This document shows, piece by piece, positions 22,791-35,490 of a stretch of DNA of 64,000 nt (positions are counted from its first letter, which is position 1; every line of letters starts with the position of its first letter). The notes under the pieces are model-generated. The model saw only the letters and a program-made list of their open reading frames with translations, was not told the origin of the DNA and did no database searches. A program made the translations under genes and the position numbers. The stretch spans positions 166,613,453 through 166,677,452 of the forward strand of contig CM062290.1 of NCBI GenBank assembly GCA_031216915.1, read 5' to 3'. Source of the stretch: Pictodentalium vernedei (taxonomy: Eukaryota > Mollusca > Scaphopoda > Dentaliida > Dentaliidae).

Positions 22791-22934
22791 AGTCACAACT
22801 TACGATTATAAAACTTCTGTATTTGCTTCCGGCAACATCAACATCAATGACTTTTATGTCATTCGATAAAGACAAAGTGTTTCTCCTGAACATTTGCATT
22901 CTGTTGTACGACATTTCAGAATGATAAGGGACAA

Positions 22935-23351
22935 ACTCGAAGTGGTCGGAGACTTTAATGGACACACTGGAGACGGAGAAGAAGGTATAGTGGGTAGAGG
23001 CAAGCAAGTCACTGTACACGGGAGGAAACTGTTGGATTCACAAATGAACTGGGCATAAAAATATTGAATAGTAAGGAAAGATGGCGCCAAATGTGTAACC
23101 CAGGAGAAGCGGAGACCTTGGGACATTTCATTTTAGATTGTCCCAAATACCTGCCTAGTAGAATAAGACGCCTTGAGAAACTAACGGAAGAATGGATTGA
23201 AAACATGAGAGATAACCGAATAAGGCATGACATGACGGAAATGATACATATTATAGTTGGGTTGATTGAGGATGCGCCTTTTGGAGAAATTTTAAAACAG
23301 ATTGTATCTTAAATACGGAGAGATTAGAGGAGAAAGTGGGAAGGGAGTACC

Positions 23352-23395
<44 letters not shown>
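22935..23395 (+). pseudogene. LINE remnant: endonuclease piece fused to C-terminal zinc-finger region
   Basis: VVGDFNGHTGDG near 22939 is the GDFN motif of LINE APE-type endonucleases, followed after a frameshift by FTNELGIKILNS. Then, with no reverse transcriptase between, comes the C-terminal CNPGEAETLGHFILDCPKY (CX-H-C finger) to a stop at 23312. It ends in a TTA microsatellite (23351-23395). The reverse transcriptase has been lost by internal deletion. Confidence 0.8.
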
Positions 23396-23766
23396 AATTA
23401 AATCACGTCTGCTTAAGTGTTCTTCCCACTTTTGCATACTCCAATCCAAACTGAAATGTCTTTATAATGAGTTCCTAAAACTAAAAAAAAGAGATTTGAC
23501 AAAAAATTTTCATTCAAATTTATCGCTTATTGAGCCTCATATTTTCGATTCGAAAGGAGTCTATTCTGCGGACCGTACGGCTTTTTGCGGCCCGGTCCGC
23601 ATCTCTACAGACAATGAAAGAAGTTCTTAAAATAATGTGTTTTTTTTCGAATTTTCATTCAAATTTATCGCTTATTGAGCCTCATATTTTCGATTCGAAC
23701 CGAATCGAGTCTATTATTCGAAATCGAATCTAACCTTGAATCGAATACAGGTGTCTTGAAGTCTGG

Positions 23767-23846
23767 ACTGATAAAATATTCCAACTACATCATCAAGGCA
23801 TGCCTTCATTGAAGGCATGCCTTGGTGATGTAGTTGGAATATTACC
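23767..23846. repeat. Hairpin, ATTCCAACTACATCATCAAG arms
   Basis: About 35-bp arms (AATATTCCAACTACATCATC AAGGCATGCC) around TTCATTGAA. A diverged relative lies at 58815-58884. Confidence 0.8.
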
Positions 23847-24657
23847 CAGTAAGGAATTTTGTTCAAAAACAGAAATGGGTGCGAGAATTCTTTACTGGGC
23901 ATTGCAAGAGGCTAGCCGCTAGCAGCCTTCAGCCCATCATCGATACTGCTTGGGAACTTTAAATTTGCTTTAAACAGTGGTAGTGACTAGTGAAACTGGA
24001 ATTAGCATGGATGGTGGCATGGTTACAGATGCTTATTATATTAATGTAGCGGAAATTACACTCAGTCTTTATTTTCAACAGGTTTTTTGTGTACCATTTC
24101 TATCTCGGGTATACTTTTTTGAGACCACTAAAATGACTGATATCAAGTGAAATTCCAGTGAAAAGATTCGAATGAAAACGAATCGGACAGCCGATTTCGA
24201 ATCGAACCGAATACCAGTTACCATTCGAAATCGAATCGAATCTCGAAGCTTCGCGGGACCCTACCTCAAACACCAATAAATAAAGTGTATCAAAACAGTG
24301 AGTGGAGTTTGTGGAACATTTCCAACCTTCTCAGCTATAACTCGGTAATGTTATATTCCCGAATGACGAAACAAAGCATTATTTTCAGATCCACAAGCCA
24401 GTGTTCCACCATTTTTTAGTTGCTGGGAACGTTTTTCAAACATAAAAATCCCGAGCAACAGAAACAGTTATTTTATCTCCGTCGTTATCATTCATGATCA
24501 TATTTCGACCACTTTGACAAGAAGTACCCAAAATGTGAGTTTTCAATAAATCATTTACTTGGCTTTAGAAGCAATAGCGAACATCCACCTCTATTGTTCC
24601 GTGTCCACAGGTAGTAATAATGGTTCAAATCGATAAGAAGGAGTGCGTTTCTCGCGT

Positions 24658-24908
24658 TTAACCCTTTACCTAACATGAAAGCAGACGACACTGTCTTGCA
24701 AACAAAATTCTTGAATAACTATTTTATTTTTTTTCCATTTGTTTGTCTCAAAAACATAGGTTATGACCCCACTTTGGAACGAGCTCGTCGAGCTCGTTCC
24801 AATGAGGGGTCATAACCTATGTTTTTGAGACAAAAAATGAAAAATTAATTGGTGATTTTTGAGAATAACGCTGGCCGGTTTTGACCGTTACGTTGGGTAA
24901 AGGGTTAA
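24658..24908. mobile_element. Hairpin MITE, P1a type, opposite orientation
   Basis: TTAACCCTTTACCTAACATG to GTTACGTTGGGTAAAGGGTTAA-type end, TTAA on both sides. Stem CATAGGTTATGACCCCACTT with TGAGGGGTCATAACCTATG. Confidence 0.93.
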
Positions 24909-25415
24909 CAGAACGAGTAGAAAACAACGAAATGGGAAATATATCACGTGATATAAGTATACGTGGTGAGATGTGATCTTGAAAATTTTACTGCGGGCCT
25001 TTGAGAACATTGTTGACTCTTTACAAAACACGACTAGAGGTGACAAAATGCAAAGTAAACAAGGTGTAATTTCACTGAAAATAAATAGCAAAAACTCAGT
25101 TGTCTCACATGTGTGTGATACTGAATAAATCGGGAAAATTTCAGACGCTCTACACGCAGGGTCCGCCTGAATCTGCCAACGCACACAGAGAACCCAAACT
25201 GGTTCTTCCCTTTGTCCTGGTAGGAGGAACAAATTTGGTTACATGGAGCCAAACATACATATGCTTCGGTTCTTCAGTCTGTCACATTAACTGGACTGTC
25301 CAGGCCTTTGGACACTGTATAAATTGTAAAATGAAAACCAGCGCCAAACTGAAGTTTTAAAAAGCCGACGAAACAACGTCAGAAACGCGCTTTCACTTAT
25401 ACCATGAAGCATGCA

Positions 25416-25885
25416 TTAACTCTTTATCCAACACTCGCGATATCAAAATTATTATTTTAATTATTCTTTTCAGTTTCAACAAAACCATATAATGTGATAT
25501 CATATGAGCCCTCATTTGTACGAACTCGTTCCAAAAATGGGTCACATGATATTGTTTTGTTGAAATTTAGAAAACAATTCAACTGCTTAATTTGTAAATT
25601 ACGCGGGTGGATGCGGACGATTCGTTAACCCTTTACCCAACGAATCGCCCGCATCCGCCCGCGTAATATGCAATTACAGCAGCTGAAAACATGTTATTTT
25701 TCGAAAAATTTCAACAAAACCATATCATGTGACCCCCCTTTGGAACGAGCTCGTCCAGCTCGTTCCAAAGAGGGGTCACATGATATGGTTTTGTTGAAAT
25801 TTTTTGAAAAAATTTAAAAAATGATATTTAAAATATTAAATTTTGAAATCGTCTGCGTTGGGTAAATGGTTAAGCAAAGGGTTAA
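25416..25885. mobile_element. P1b MITE (outer), interrupted near its right end
   Basis: TTAACTCTTTATCCAACACT to GATTCGTTAA, then after the nested element GCAAAGGGTTAA. Stem halves CATATGAGCCCTCATTTGTA / CCAAAAATGGGTCACATGAT are diverged. Confidence 0.85.
25625..25873. mobile_element. P1b MITE (inner), inserted into another P1b at TTAA
   Basis: TTAACCCTTTACCCAACGAA to GTTGGGTAAATGGTTAA. Stem CATATCATGTGACCCCCCTT matched by AAGAGGGGTCACATGATATG. It is in opposite orientation to the outer copy and sits in that copy's terminal repeat. Confidence 0.9.
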
Positions 25886-26722
25886 GTTGTGTGACAACGG
25901 CAATTTTACATATAAACAAGACTGGCAACTCTATATTAAATTGTCGGGTTCTAGATCACATGAAGACTCATTTGTTTTGGTTCTTCATAGGTTTTGGTTC
26001 GACTTGAAACCAAATTTAGTTATAGACAGTTCGATAATATCAGTTACGTCTTTTAAAAATGTTGATATTGATGTATTAATCAGCAAAGTAGTTAGCAAAT
26101 ATTTTCACAAGACTACAGAATAAAATGACACTGAATATAGACATCTCGATACCAAAATTAAGCAAACTTCAAGGGAGACAAGTTAATATTACTTCCACAG
26201 TTACTTTCCGGTCCAAATGAATTGGCGTCATTCAGATTTCACAGGATATGTATTTGGTAGAAAGTACGAAATCATGGACCGTAGTGTCTTGTTGATGGTC
26301 TACATAGGCAGCCAAACCTCAATAGGAAACTGTCACAGAGTTTCCACAATCGAGAAGGAACAACTCCGCATCGCGCACTGAACTCCTGGATTATCCTCGT
26401 ACAATGTTGGAAGGAAGATGACTAGGAATTGTGCATAACTACAAGAATAGGATTCCGCTCAGTGTTTTCTTAGAGACGTGGGCATATTTCTGGTAGTACT
26501 GAAACCGCAGTTGATTGGTTGTTTAAGAAAAAAGAAAAAGAAAAAGAAACCCAAACAGTCGCTGGTTTGTGAGCAGCCCCAGCATGTTATCCAAAAAGGA
26601 AAAAATCCACCAATATGTGTTTTTGAAAGCTGGGAGTCATCCAACAGCCTAAAAGGGAGAGTGGATACTGAGTCTTGGCCATCTGGTCTGCCTTCAGGGA
26701 AAACAGATAATAGAGTGATGGG

Positions 26723-26845
26723 ATGGACCCCCCCCCCCCCCCAAAAAAAAACAAAACAAAACAAAACAAAAAAAAAAAAAAAAAAAAACAAAACAAAAAA
26801 AAAAACAACAACAAAAAACAAAAAAAAAAAACAACAAAAAAAATA
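26723..26845. repeat. C-run plus A-rich low-complexity tract
   Basis: C16 followed by about 100 bp of A with scattered C. The long Lys/Asn or Phe ORFs in this stretch are low-complexity readings, not genes. Confidence 0.85.
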
Positions 26846-26915
26846 CATCCACATACAGACATACACCCGAAAGCCCTTAAAGGGCCATTATATCTTTATT
26901 CAAATCTTTATTTAT

Positions 26916-27344
26916 TTAAAATGTACACTCGTCCCAGCCAGGCAAGCTTGTTTGCATTTTACATTTTCTGATTACACCCCTGATCTCTTCTACGCTTATT
27001 GGTTCTGTTAATTCATGGTCGTCCCCATCTCCATACCTTTGATCGAAGTTGGGCTCATTGAAAATTGAGTTGTTATCTTGGACAGATTTATTTACTTTTA
27101 CCTTGAGATCATTGTCATGTCTGTTCCTTTCTTGTGGATGATGAGCTTTCTTTAGAAGATCGGCAAAAGCGCTGACTTTTGCTTTGTCGTCCAGGACCAT
27201 AGTTCCGTTGCTAGTCTTCAGCGCATTATTATTGGCTGAGGATACTAAATAATGCTGCATATTTATCACTGTGAATTCAATGAGTACTGAAAAGAACTCG
27301 CTTTGAAATAAACTGCAAATTCTGAGAGTACTAAAAAAGAACAC
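26916..27344 (-). pseudogene. LINE fragment: region before reverse transcriptase
   Basis: A 142-codon open frame with TSNGTMVLDDKAKVSAFADL and ISVEEIRGVIRKCK...LPGWDE, the pattern that precedes the palm domain in non-LTR ORF2 proteins (marked residue, then P-G-x-D). It is cut off at both ends. It may be part of the same element as the C-terminal piece at 27505-28015, but the order is reversed, so they are separate insertions or rearranged. Confidence 0.65.
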
Positions 27345-27504
27345 ACTTTAAAAAACCCGCTTTATTCGAAAAAATAATTAAGTGCGATGAGTGTCAATGA
27401 AAAGTTAAAAAACACATGGACAATCATCAACACCGACAAATATATAATAATAACACTTTGGCCGGCCGCTGTTTTGTCGCGGTTCTCGTATGAGAAGGCC
27501 TTGG

Positions 27505-28015
27505 TTACCCCTGTTCTACCAACTGCCTTCCTATTCCCACGCTTCTTCTCTCCTCCCAACACTCGGAGACAAACCGCTTGATGACATCCCTTGCCCCATT
27601 CTTCCCAATCTCTCCGATTAGCATATTAGCCCTCTCCTTTGAGTCGCCCCCTAACCACGTGTCCTTCATTCTCCCATCCCACTTCCCCATTATACTCCCC
27701 GTGAATCTTGTTCTTTTAGACTGGTATTTTGGGCATTCTAGAAGAAAGTGTTCCAGGGTCTCCATCACGCCCAAGTTACACATCTGGCACTCCTTTTCAC
27801 TGTTTTTCCCAATTTTTCCCATTTGAACAATAGTGACCCCCAAAGGTGCCATCAAGGTACCCTTCAAAACCAAGCTTCTCTTTATCACGCAGGCCACTCA
27901 AAGATCTCTTTGATTTGACCACCTCTCGCCAATTACGGTTACAATCCTCCATGACCCTTTCTCTGACGATCTTTTTACCCTGGTTTGCCCCAACGTCAAG
28001 GTCCGAGATCTCCAA
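27505..28015 (-). pseudogene. LINE fragment: C-terminal zinc-finger region
   Basis: Two overlapping frames (28015 to 27797, then 27897 to 27505) joined by a frameshift. Contains ECQMCNLGVMETLEHFLLEC PKY, a CX2C-H-C finger typical of LINE C-termini, and the same family as the piece at 22935-23312. Truncated at the 5' side. Confidence 0.8.
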
Positions 28016-28049
28016 TGAGTTGTTTTCTACTTGCTCCCTCCCTATATAT

Positions 28050-31000
28050 GGAACAGACTATTGAGTGTTTACTCAGCATATTAGTTATTAATTACTTACG
28101 ACCAACCGGGTAAATGAGACTAACTCGAAAACATATACGACCCCCTTTGTGTTATTTAGAATGACTACAGAGTGTGTCAATGTAATTGTTTTGAGCCACC
28201 AGTAGAATTAATTATTTAACACGCTAGCCTTAGTCAGCGGATTGATTATTTATGCGTACGACGGAGATAAAAACTTAATTTGACACAATATATAGCTATT
28301 CTCTTCATACCCTAACTTTTATTTTCCGATGTCTTTGGTTTTAAACAGTAAAGATTTAACGGTAAAAATGTTTAAGAGTTACTTTTCGCTAAAACAGAAA
28401 CATTGCGGTGTTAGCGACGTCACAGCGAGGGATGTCCCAATTCGTCGTTTAATCGAGAAACACCGATCATTGCCAACATCGACGATTGTTTTTCTTGGTC
28501 GGCTATCGAGAAATTTTCGAGGACAATTTGACACGGCACTTCGTGATTTACCGCACACAATTCCTGATGCGTGCATGTTCATTCACTTGCTGAGTGTGTA
28601 TATCATTTTATCGTTGGGATGAGATAGCACCTATTTAACGGGTAAGTGTGGGCTCACAAGCCCTCGGGCCACCAGTTTAATTCTGTAAGGCTTTTTGGAT
28701 AAAGATATGATATCAAAAAGCGCAGCCTTAGCGGAGTACTAGACATAAATAACTACTAGTATAAGTGTACGAAATATCGTGAAGATAGCTTAACGGAAAG
28801 TACCCTAAACCGAGGCTGAAGGAAAAAAGTAAAACACGGCTTTGGCTTATATTTCGACGAGAATCCGGGAATCGATTCACGGAAAAAGATTCTCACAAAA
28901 GAACCCCAAACAGTGAGAATCCATGTAGATTCTCTCTGCACCTCTGCCAGGATTCGCGTGAAAAGAATTGAGTTTAAACCTTTACCTAATATAGCAGCAG
29001 CAAATTGACCAATACAAGGCTAACTTTACCTGAAACACCACGACACTTTGTCAATAAAATTGTACAAATATAGCTGTCATTGGAACCGGTTCAATGTGAA
29101 TGCTTGGGATTCCCCCAACACATTGTCCCAATGCAGCTTTCAACCACATAGAACCCGCAAATAGTCTCCCACAAAGGGGATAAACACGCTACAAACGCCA
29201 CAGATCGCTTTTAGAACACTAACTTTAGCAAGACTTTTCGTGGGAGTGGTGAAGTCTAGTCCTAACTATGTTCCCTTCTGGAATCCTGGGGTGGGGGAGG
29301 GTCAGCGACCGGAGGGTCCTAATTAAGACTAGGGAAGGCCTCCGGAACACCACACAGAGGCATTATATATCATCTTTGCCCTCCCCCACCAAGGAAAAAA
29401 TGGCTAGGGCACCCCCTATCATAGAATACTGGCTGCGCATCTGCCCATAACAAAATTAATGGCACATTTTTTCCAAAATAAATGACGCATGTTCGAAGGA
29501 TTATTTTCACAAAAATTCTCGTTCATCAAAAAGCTGTTACAAACGTAATCAATAGACATGTAACTAAAACAACAATCATGAATCACTGAAGCAGCACGAC
29601 AAAATGGAAATGCCATCTCGATAAGATCAACATACAGTTTCTTATATGTAAGCTAGCCTAGCTTGTACTAGGTCTAGGCACTGTATGGACAGACACAGGT
29701 TTAGGTGAATGGAGCAATCTGGTTGTGCCTGTTAAAGACATGGCCAAGGGCAGAGTCGATACAGGGTCAGGCATAGATATGAAGTATGAAGTAGTGCTAC
29801 AAGTTAATAGTAATAGTACAAAGATGTAAGGGTGGTAAAAGACTATAGTACTGGCTGACTACAATAGAGGCAAATCAGATGACAGATAGTTGAAGACAAG
29901 ATGCAAGCTGATGGTAAGGCTATCAGAAACTGTATAGGAGCTTGGAATCCCACTTACGGAATCCTACTCATGGAATCCTTTTTGCAGAATCCCTCTAAAA
30001 TCCTTTTTTTCCGAAATGAGTCTAAGAGCAGTAGGTGGAATCACTCGTTCGAGTAATTGCTCGATAGCTCATTTGCTCGAAAAGATTCGAGTCGCTCGAG
30101 CAAACACTAGTAGAAAACAACTTTGATAGTGATATGAATTGGGAGCTGCAGTGGCAGTATTGTAGTAAGTGATGTACTAGTGCCACAAGTTAGTAATGGC
30201 TGAGACACCCTAGTACAGGACAGAATAGTGGTATCCAATAAGTATCCTCAAATACCCGTATGTGCCAATGTGTTGCATGTGATGTGGGCACATTGTGCAT
30301 AAGCACGCAAGCACATATCGGCACACCCAGCATGCACTAGCACACACACACACATCTAGAAAAGACAGAATACTATGTGGGGGATCGGGGAAATCATAAC
30401 ATAGACAGCACAGGCCAAGGATTGGGGAGAATAGGCTATATTAAGACAGGATAGGCAGAAGCAGGGCTTCTGAGAGAAAATCCGATCCAAATAAATGGCT
30501 ATCGGGTTGTTTGTGGTATTTCTTACCAATAAATGTGGGTACTTAGATTGACTATTATGCAAAGGAACGCGCCTTATAGCACTACGTGCTACTCTTATAT
30601 GCCCAAAATATGGCTTCGCTAAACCCGTTTGAATAGTTTTGGGTGATTTAAGGTGATTGGTGTGTCTTAATGGTCATTAGATACACTCCTATTTAATCGA
30701 ACTCACCATCCGAAAACACCCCCTTCCTATAAGAGGGTTTTTGGTCACATAGCAACAACATGCTACCACAGAAACCAAGATGGCTGCCGCCTGTATAAAT
30801 GGACGACGGAAACACGTATCACCCACACACGCGCTACCCATGTGCACTGAACCACGTATCACTATGGTGATAACGTCACAAAATGGCCGCTCACACGGTC
30901 TACCATGAAAATTAAACATGAAGTATCTGGGTCACGTGACTATGACGTCAAATAAGATCCGAGATGAGATCCAATTGAGAGGGCACGAAACGTGAGAGCT

Positions 31001-31560
31001 ACACTGCTCCAATATATTCACTGCTTATTCGATGAAAGAGCCTATTATTAACTGATCCATTTGTCTTTAATGATCTCATAGTGAAAATAACTTAAATATA
31101 ACCCATTGTATTTTGTATGCCAGAGCTCGGTGAACTCTGTCAAACAAAGTATAATATGATTATATTCCTGTTCTACAAAACTGAACTTTTTCCTCAACGC
31201 AAAGGAAATAAGTTCATTAATGGTGTATATTCCAGGGTGTATGAGATTTTACACTAGTTTGAAAACAGATACACGCTCCGACAGTGCCTCGAGGTGTATC
31301 AGTTCTCAATCCACTGTAAACGCCCATATATCGTGGAATATATCCTGAAGAAAAGCACCTTCGAATTCTCGATTCAAATAACTGAACAGTGAACAATTCT
31401 ATTTATTTAAAAAATGTGGTGACCCACTTTCAAAACACCCATACGAACACCCCCAATGACCCAGGAATCTGAAAAACATAGGGGTCCGAAAACTTGTGAC
31501 TGTCTATCAGTATGTGAAATCAGTGAGATGGGACAATTCGTTTTCGAGTTATCGTGCATA
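28050..31560. other. Unassigned spacer
   Basis: No protein motif, LINE or SINE was recognised. Includes repeated GGAATCC phrases near 29940-30000 and a TCGAGC-rich palindromic patch near 30040-30110. A 97-codon ORF at 28329-28622 is noted separately as unsupported. Confidence 0.5.
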
Positions 31561-31568
31561 CAAAGCAT

Positions 31569-31588
31569 AATAATAATAATAATAATAA

Positions 31589-31619
<31 letters not shown>

Positions 31620-31626
31620 AAGAAAA
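31569..31626. repeat. ATA then AAG trinucleotide microsatellite
   Basis: (ATA)n directly followed by (AAG)n, then A-rich sequence. Confidence 0.9.
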
Positions 31627-31878
31627 AAACAACAAAAAAAAAACGAAAAGAAAAAAAATTAGACTTTATGATGCGAGGTTAAGAGACAATTGACATAACG
31701 TTCCACTAAGTTGTACAAGCTCTGCTAACGATATCCGACATTTTTGGCAGGCAGTCGTGACTGCCTTATGAAAGCTACCCTCACTTCAATATACGTGAAC
31801 ACTTACGCTGCCGTACGCGACTGTTATCACCTATTTTATAATGATTATCTGAACGTTCTGATATGCGCAGATCAAATC

Positions 31879-31938
31879 TACCATCTGATTAATTGTAGGA
31901 AGGGCTCAGAGAGCCCCTTCCAACAATTAAGCAGATGC
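31879..31938. repeat. 60-bp hairpin
   Basis: Arms CATCTGATTAATTGTAGGAA GGGGCTC-like paired across AGAG; a few mismatches. Confidence 0.7.
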
Positions 31939-33441
31939 TAGAGTTTCAAGTATGTCATAAATTTTATTAAACCCCCTCGCACACAAGCGTACATAGAAGG
32001 CCTCCATATATGAATAAAGTGGGCGTGGCAGTAAAAGGGTTCAACACTGTTACAGAACTCTTATGTTAAATGTATGCCGTGATGTATATTATGGTAAAGG
32101 ATTATGTGAAAATCCTAAATGACTAATTTTATGTAGGGTTGTGTGTAAATTCTAAAATACTATAACGTAAAAAAAGTATTAGTAATTGGAGGAAAGAGTT
32201 GTTTATTCGAGTTGCCCTAGTAGTCAGAACTCGCTTGCACGGAACCAATGCCGTCTTGCTAAGTAACCTGAACTATTTTAACTTGGATGTTTTCGTAGCA
32301 CACAACTGAAATCCTTGGCCCCAAGTATAACACGCATAACAAACTATATCACTATTCTCAGAAGAAAACCAACTGGCTTTTGAAGCAGTCCATGAGTTTA
32401 TCCAACAAACATATCGTTTTACCTCATAAGTTATCAATGTTGAGATCATACTGGACTTAACTATTATCCAGCATCAATCAATACACTATTGTGAATATAT
32501 CTACATGTGTGCATATGCATGTGTGTAAGAGTGTATACATTTATATATATATATCTATATGCATGTATATTTACGGGTGTTTGTGCATGTGTATGCATGT
32601 GTATGCTCCCCCACTCTCTCTCCCTCTCTCCTTGGTTTCTCTCTGTTACTCGACGACTCCCTGTGTGGGGAAACATGCCCCCTCCCTTCCTGGGTTATAA
32701 AGATCCTCCAGACAAACCTATGAATGCCTAGTGATAATCCTCTTTTTATCAGCTTCCGACTCTTTCTCTCTCGTCCATCCTTTATCAAGAACTTAGTTTG
32801 TTGTATATGTTTCCATCATTTTTGGCATCAGTGTGTGTCGTCATCCCACCAAAATGTTACATGTAGAAGAGAAAGTGTACATACCTGATACCTCTGTGTT
32901 CATAAAAGTATTTTGGTAACTGTATTTTATACCATGGTTACCTATTCTACTATATATGAAAAGCCTATGACATAAATTTTAGCTTTATACACCAACCGTG
33001 GTGAACACGCCTGCAATGGGATTTCAATAGTTAAAATTTACACCTACAGTGAAACTACATCCAAGTTGACCTTTGGAGACGTTGGCCTGAATACGAACTT
33101 GTCTAAATTTATCTCCCGTCGCCTCGCGAAGAGTGAAATGAAAGTGACAATTATTTATTACGTTTCTAAATGAGTTTACCACATAAGACACCAAAACTTA
33201 ATAAACATGCATTGTTTTATGTTAATAAAGCATCCATAACTCGACATGTTATGTTATTATGCTATTAAAATGAAAAAGGCACCGTTTCATTTCGTTCCGA
33301 CGATAAAATTGACAGCGGAAGTACCGCCCACCGATGCTCGTGTAAACAAAAACAGATTCGCATGTATGTACTCTGGTGCTCAGTAAAATCGAGAGAAAAA
33401 TAATAGCGATTCTTAATAATCTGACCATCATGGTATAAATA

Positions 33442-33585
33442 AAATATACCCAAAGTAGCTTGGTGTAACAAATGTTCACCACTCGTGGTGAAGTGGTGTA
33501 AACCGCGCGCCGAAGGCTCGCGGTTAACACCACTTCACCACTCGTGGTGAACATTTGCTACACCAAGCCACTATGGGTATATTCT
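33442..33585. mobile_element. 144-bp hairpin element
   Basis: About 68-bp arms: AAATATACCC...GCTTGGTGTA...AATGTTCACCACTCGTGGTG...AAGTGGTGT on the left and its complement on the right, around GCGCCGAAGGCTCGCGG. The CACCACTCGTGGTG unit is itself a palindrome and appears in each arm. Confidence 0.88.
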
Positions 33586-33665
33586 ACAGGTATCTGGAAA
33601 CGACCTCGAAAAAAGCTTAAAGCTTACTTTCGGATCCAATTTATTGTGCCGATGTACATACTATT

Positions 33666-34017
33666 ATATTTATTTATTTATTTATTGGTGTTTAAGGTCA
33701 CATATTTCTGCACAATGGCTAACCATGACCGTGACAGTTTTACGGATGGAGGAAGCCGGAGTACTCGGAGAGAACCACCGAGCAACTGTCAGGTCCCCAA
33801 CATACTAACTCCACACAAGCAGGGTTATCATTGGTTGAAGACAGGTGCACCATTGAAGTGCAGTACGCTTTAGTACACAATGTCACCGTGCCCCCACGTG
33901 GGCAATGGGGGTGAAGTGTCTTGCCCAAGGACACAACGCGGTTGCCGCAGATGGGATTCGAACCGAGTACCTCTCGGCTTGCAGCCTGCACCTCTATCGA
34001 CTGAGACACCGCGCCCC
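33666..34017 (-). mobile_element. SINE, tRNA head + alpha tail, 13-bp target duplication
   Basis: The minus-strand head reads GGGGCGCGGTGTCTCAGTCG then GGTTCGAATCCC, a tRNA-like A box and B box. The body and alpha tail (CACCAATAAATAAATAAAT) follow. Duplication GTACATACTATTA at 33653-33665 and 34018-34030. Full length or nearly so. Confidence 0.94.
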
Positions 34018-35308
34018 GTACATACTATTAAAGTTTAATGGAACTAAATATTGTTTAAACTAAACTATCACTAGAGGTACTGCCATTAACTCTCATTGTT
34101 CTACAGACGTAGATTACAAGCATGTCAGTTCAAAATAGTAAATAATTGGTACATATTTCGAAATATTAACCAGAAGTGCAATCAAATGGCAGCCTTAGAT
34201 AAATTATCTGGTTTTTCTTACAATACAATGGCTGGTCCAAGTTTAACCATAAAAAGCAACTTTATAACACAAACAGAACACCTGTGCATATTTAATCACT
34301 ACTACATTAGTATCAAATGTCATAATTCTTGAAAGAAAAAAGATTTTTTTTACAGATAATAGGTTAAAAGCTCGAATAAATTCTATACTAAGTAATCACA
34401 TGTATATCTGTTTACAAGGTTAATATATATTTCATATCCAGAATATTAGGGTTAGTTACTCGAGTGACAGCGACTGACTGAAGCTATGAAGTATAGATCA
34501 AAATTCAAAAACCACCTAAAATGACACAAATAAATACTCTTCAGGCGCAAAACAGTTGTATCTAACTTTCTGATTTATGTTGCCCAGAAAATTTTAAGGA
34601 AATAGTACCGCTGAATTCTCCAATCTTCCGACTTTTGAGCGCAACGTCTCCTTACTCCACAGCTTTATATGGAGCCATTTCATAACTGCAAAAAATATGA
34701 AAGATCACCGGGGTGGGTGGGGGTGGGGGGGGGGGGAGGGGGCACCCGAAAATTTCCAGATACAAAGAGTTGGTGGGTGGGTGGTTTGGGCTGGAAAAAA
34801 TGCGTAAATGATCAAAAAGTCAATTTTTTTCTCCACATAAAATCACTGAGTTCTGCTTGTTTAACCTTTTATTATCAATTATATGGCCGAAAAATCTACA
34901 GTTTAATTTATTGTTTTTAAAAAGGTGTGTTAGGTAAAGGGTTCAGTGTCATAAATGACTCAACTTATATCTTATAACTTATCAATGTGGAAGGCAGTAA
35001 GCTCAGTCATTTATGTTTTTGAAGTGTTTTTTTTTATCTGGGGTTTTCAAAATCATTACTCATTTTAAATTTCATCTAGAGCCCTGCTGGGTCTAGTAAG
35101 TTTTTTGTTGGAATCACATGTCCTTGAAGTAAAAGCCAGGAATTTAATTTCTAATAGTTTTTTTATGTTATATACTTCCTGCAATGGCCATGAACAAGAA
35201 GATCCCTTGATATTTTCATGCCAGATCTGGATAGATAACTTGATAGAAATGTTCCTGTTGCTGAATAGTACAATGCTACGGTGGCTGATTTAGGACATAG
35301 GGATTTTT

Positions 35309-35490
35309 TTATCTCATTATAGCGAGATACTTTCTCGTTATAACGAGAAAACATCCCGTTATAACCAGAAACGGTTCTCGTTATAACGAGAAAACATCTC
35401 GTTATAACGACTTAGCATCTCGTTATAACGACTTAGCATCTCGTTAGTTATAATTAGAAAGTATCTCGTTATAACGAGAAAACATCTATA
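35309..35490. repeat. Palindromic array: TCGTTATAACGA
   Basis: About eight copies of CTCGTTATAACGAG or CTCGTTATAACGAC separated by AAAACAT or CTTAGCAT, spacing about 21 bp. Comparable in design to the GAGATCTC array at 17567 but with another palindrome. Confidence 0.88.

Larger units (their letters stand above)
25184..26020. mobile_element. R repeat, copy 2
   Basis: Collinear partner of 10250-11560 without the two younger insertions. It holds a P1b element (25416-25885) at the same place. This copy gives the empty-site sequence for two mobile elements. Confidence 0.75.

Noticed and set aside
26459-27011. Long ORFs rich in Lys/Asn/Thr or Phe/Val on both strands
   Set aside because: They are readings of a C-run and an A-rich low-complexity tract. 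Only the part from 26916 on the minus strand carries LINE motifs.
28329-28622. 97-codon ORF with VPIRRLIEK-like text, possibly a transposon helix-turn-helix
   Set aside because: Only a faint resemblance to DNA-binding domains of some transposon proteins. No further domains, splice context or second copy in the window.
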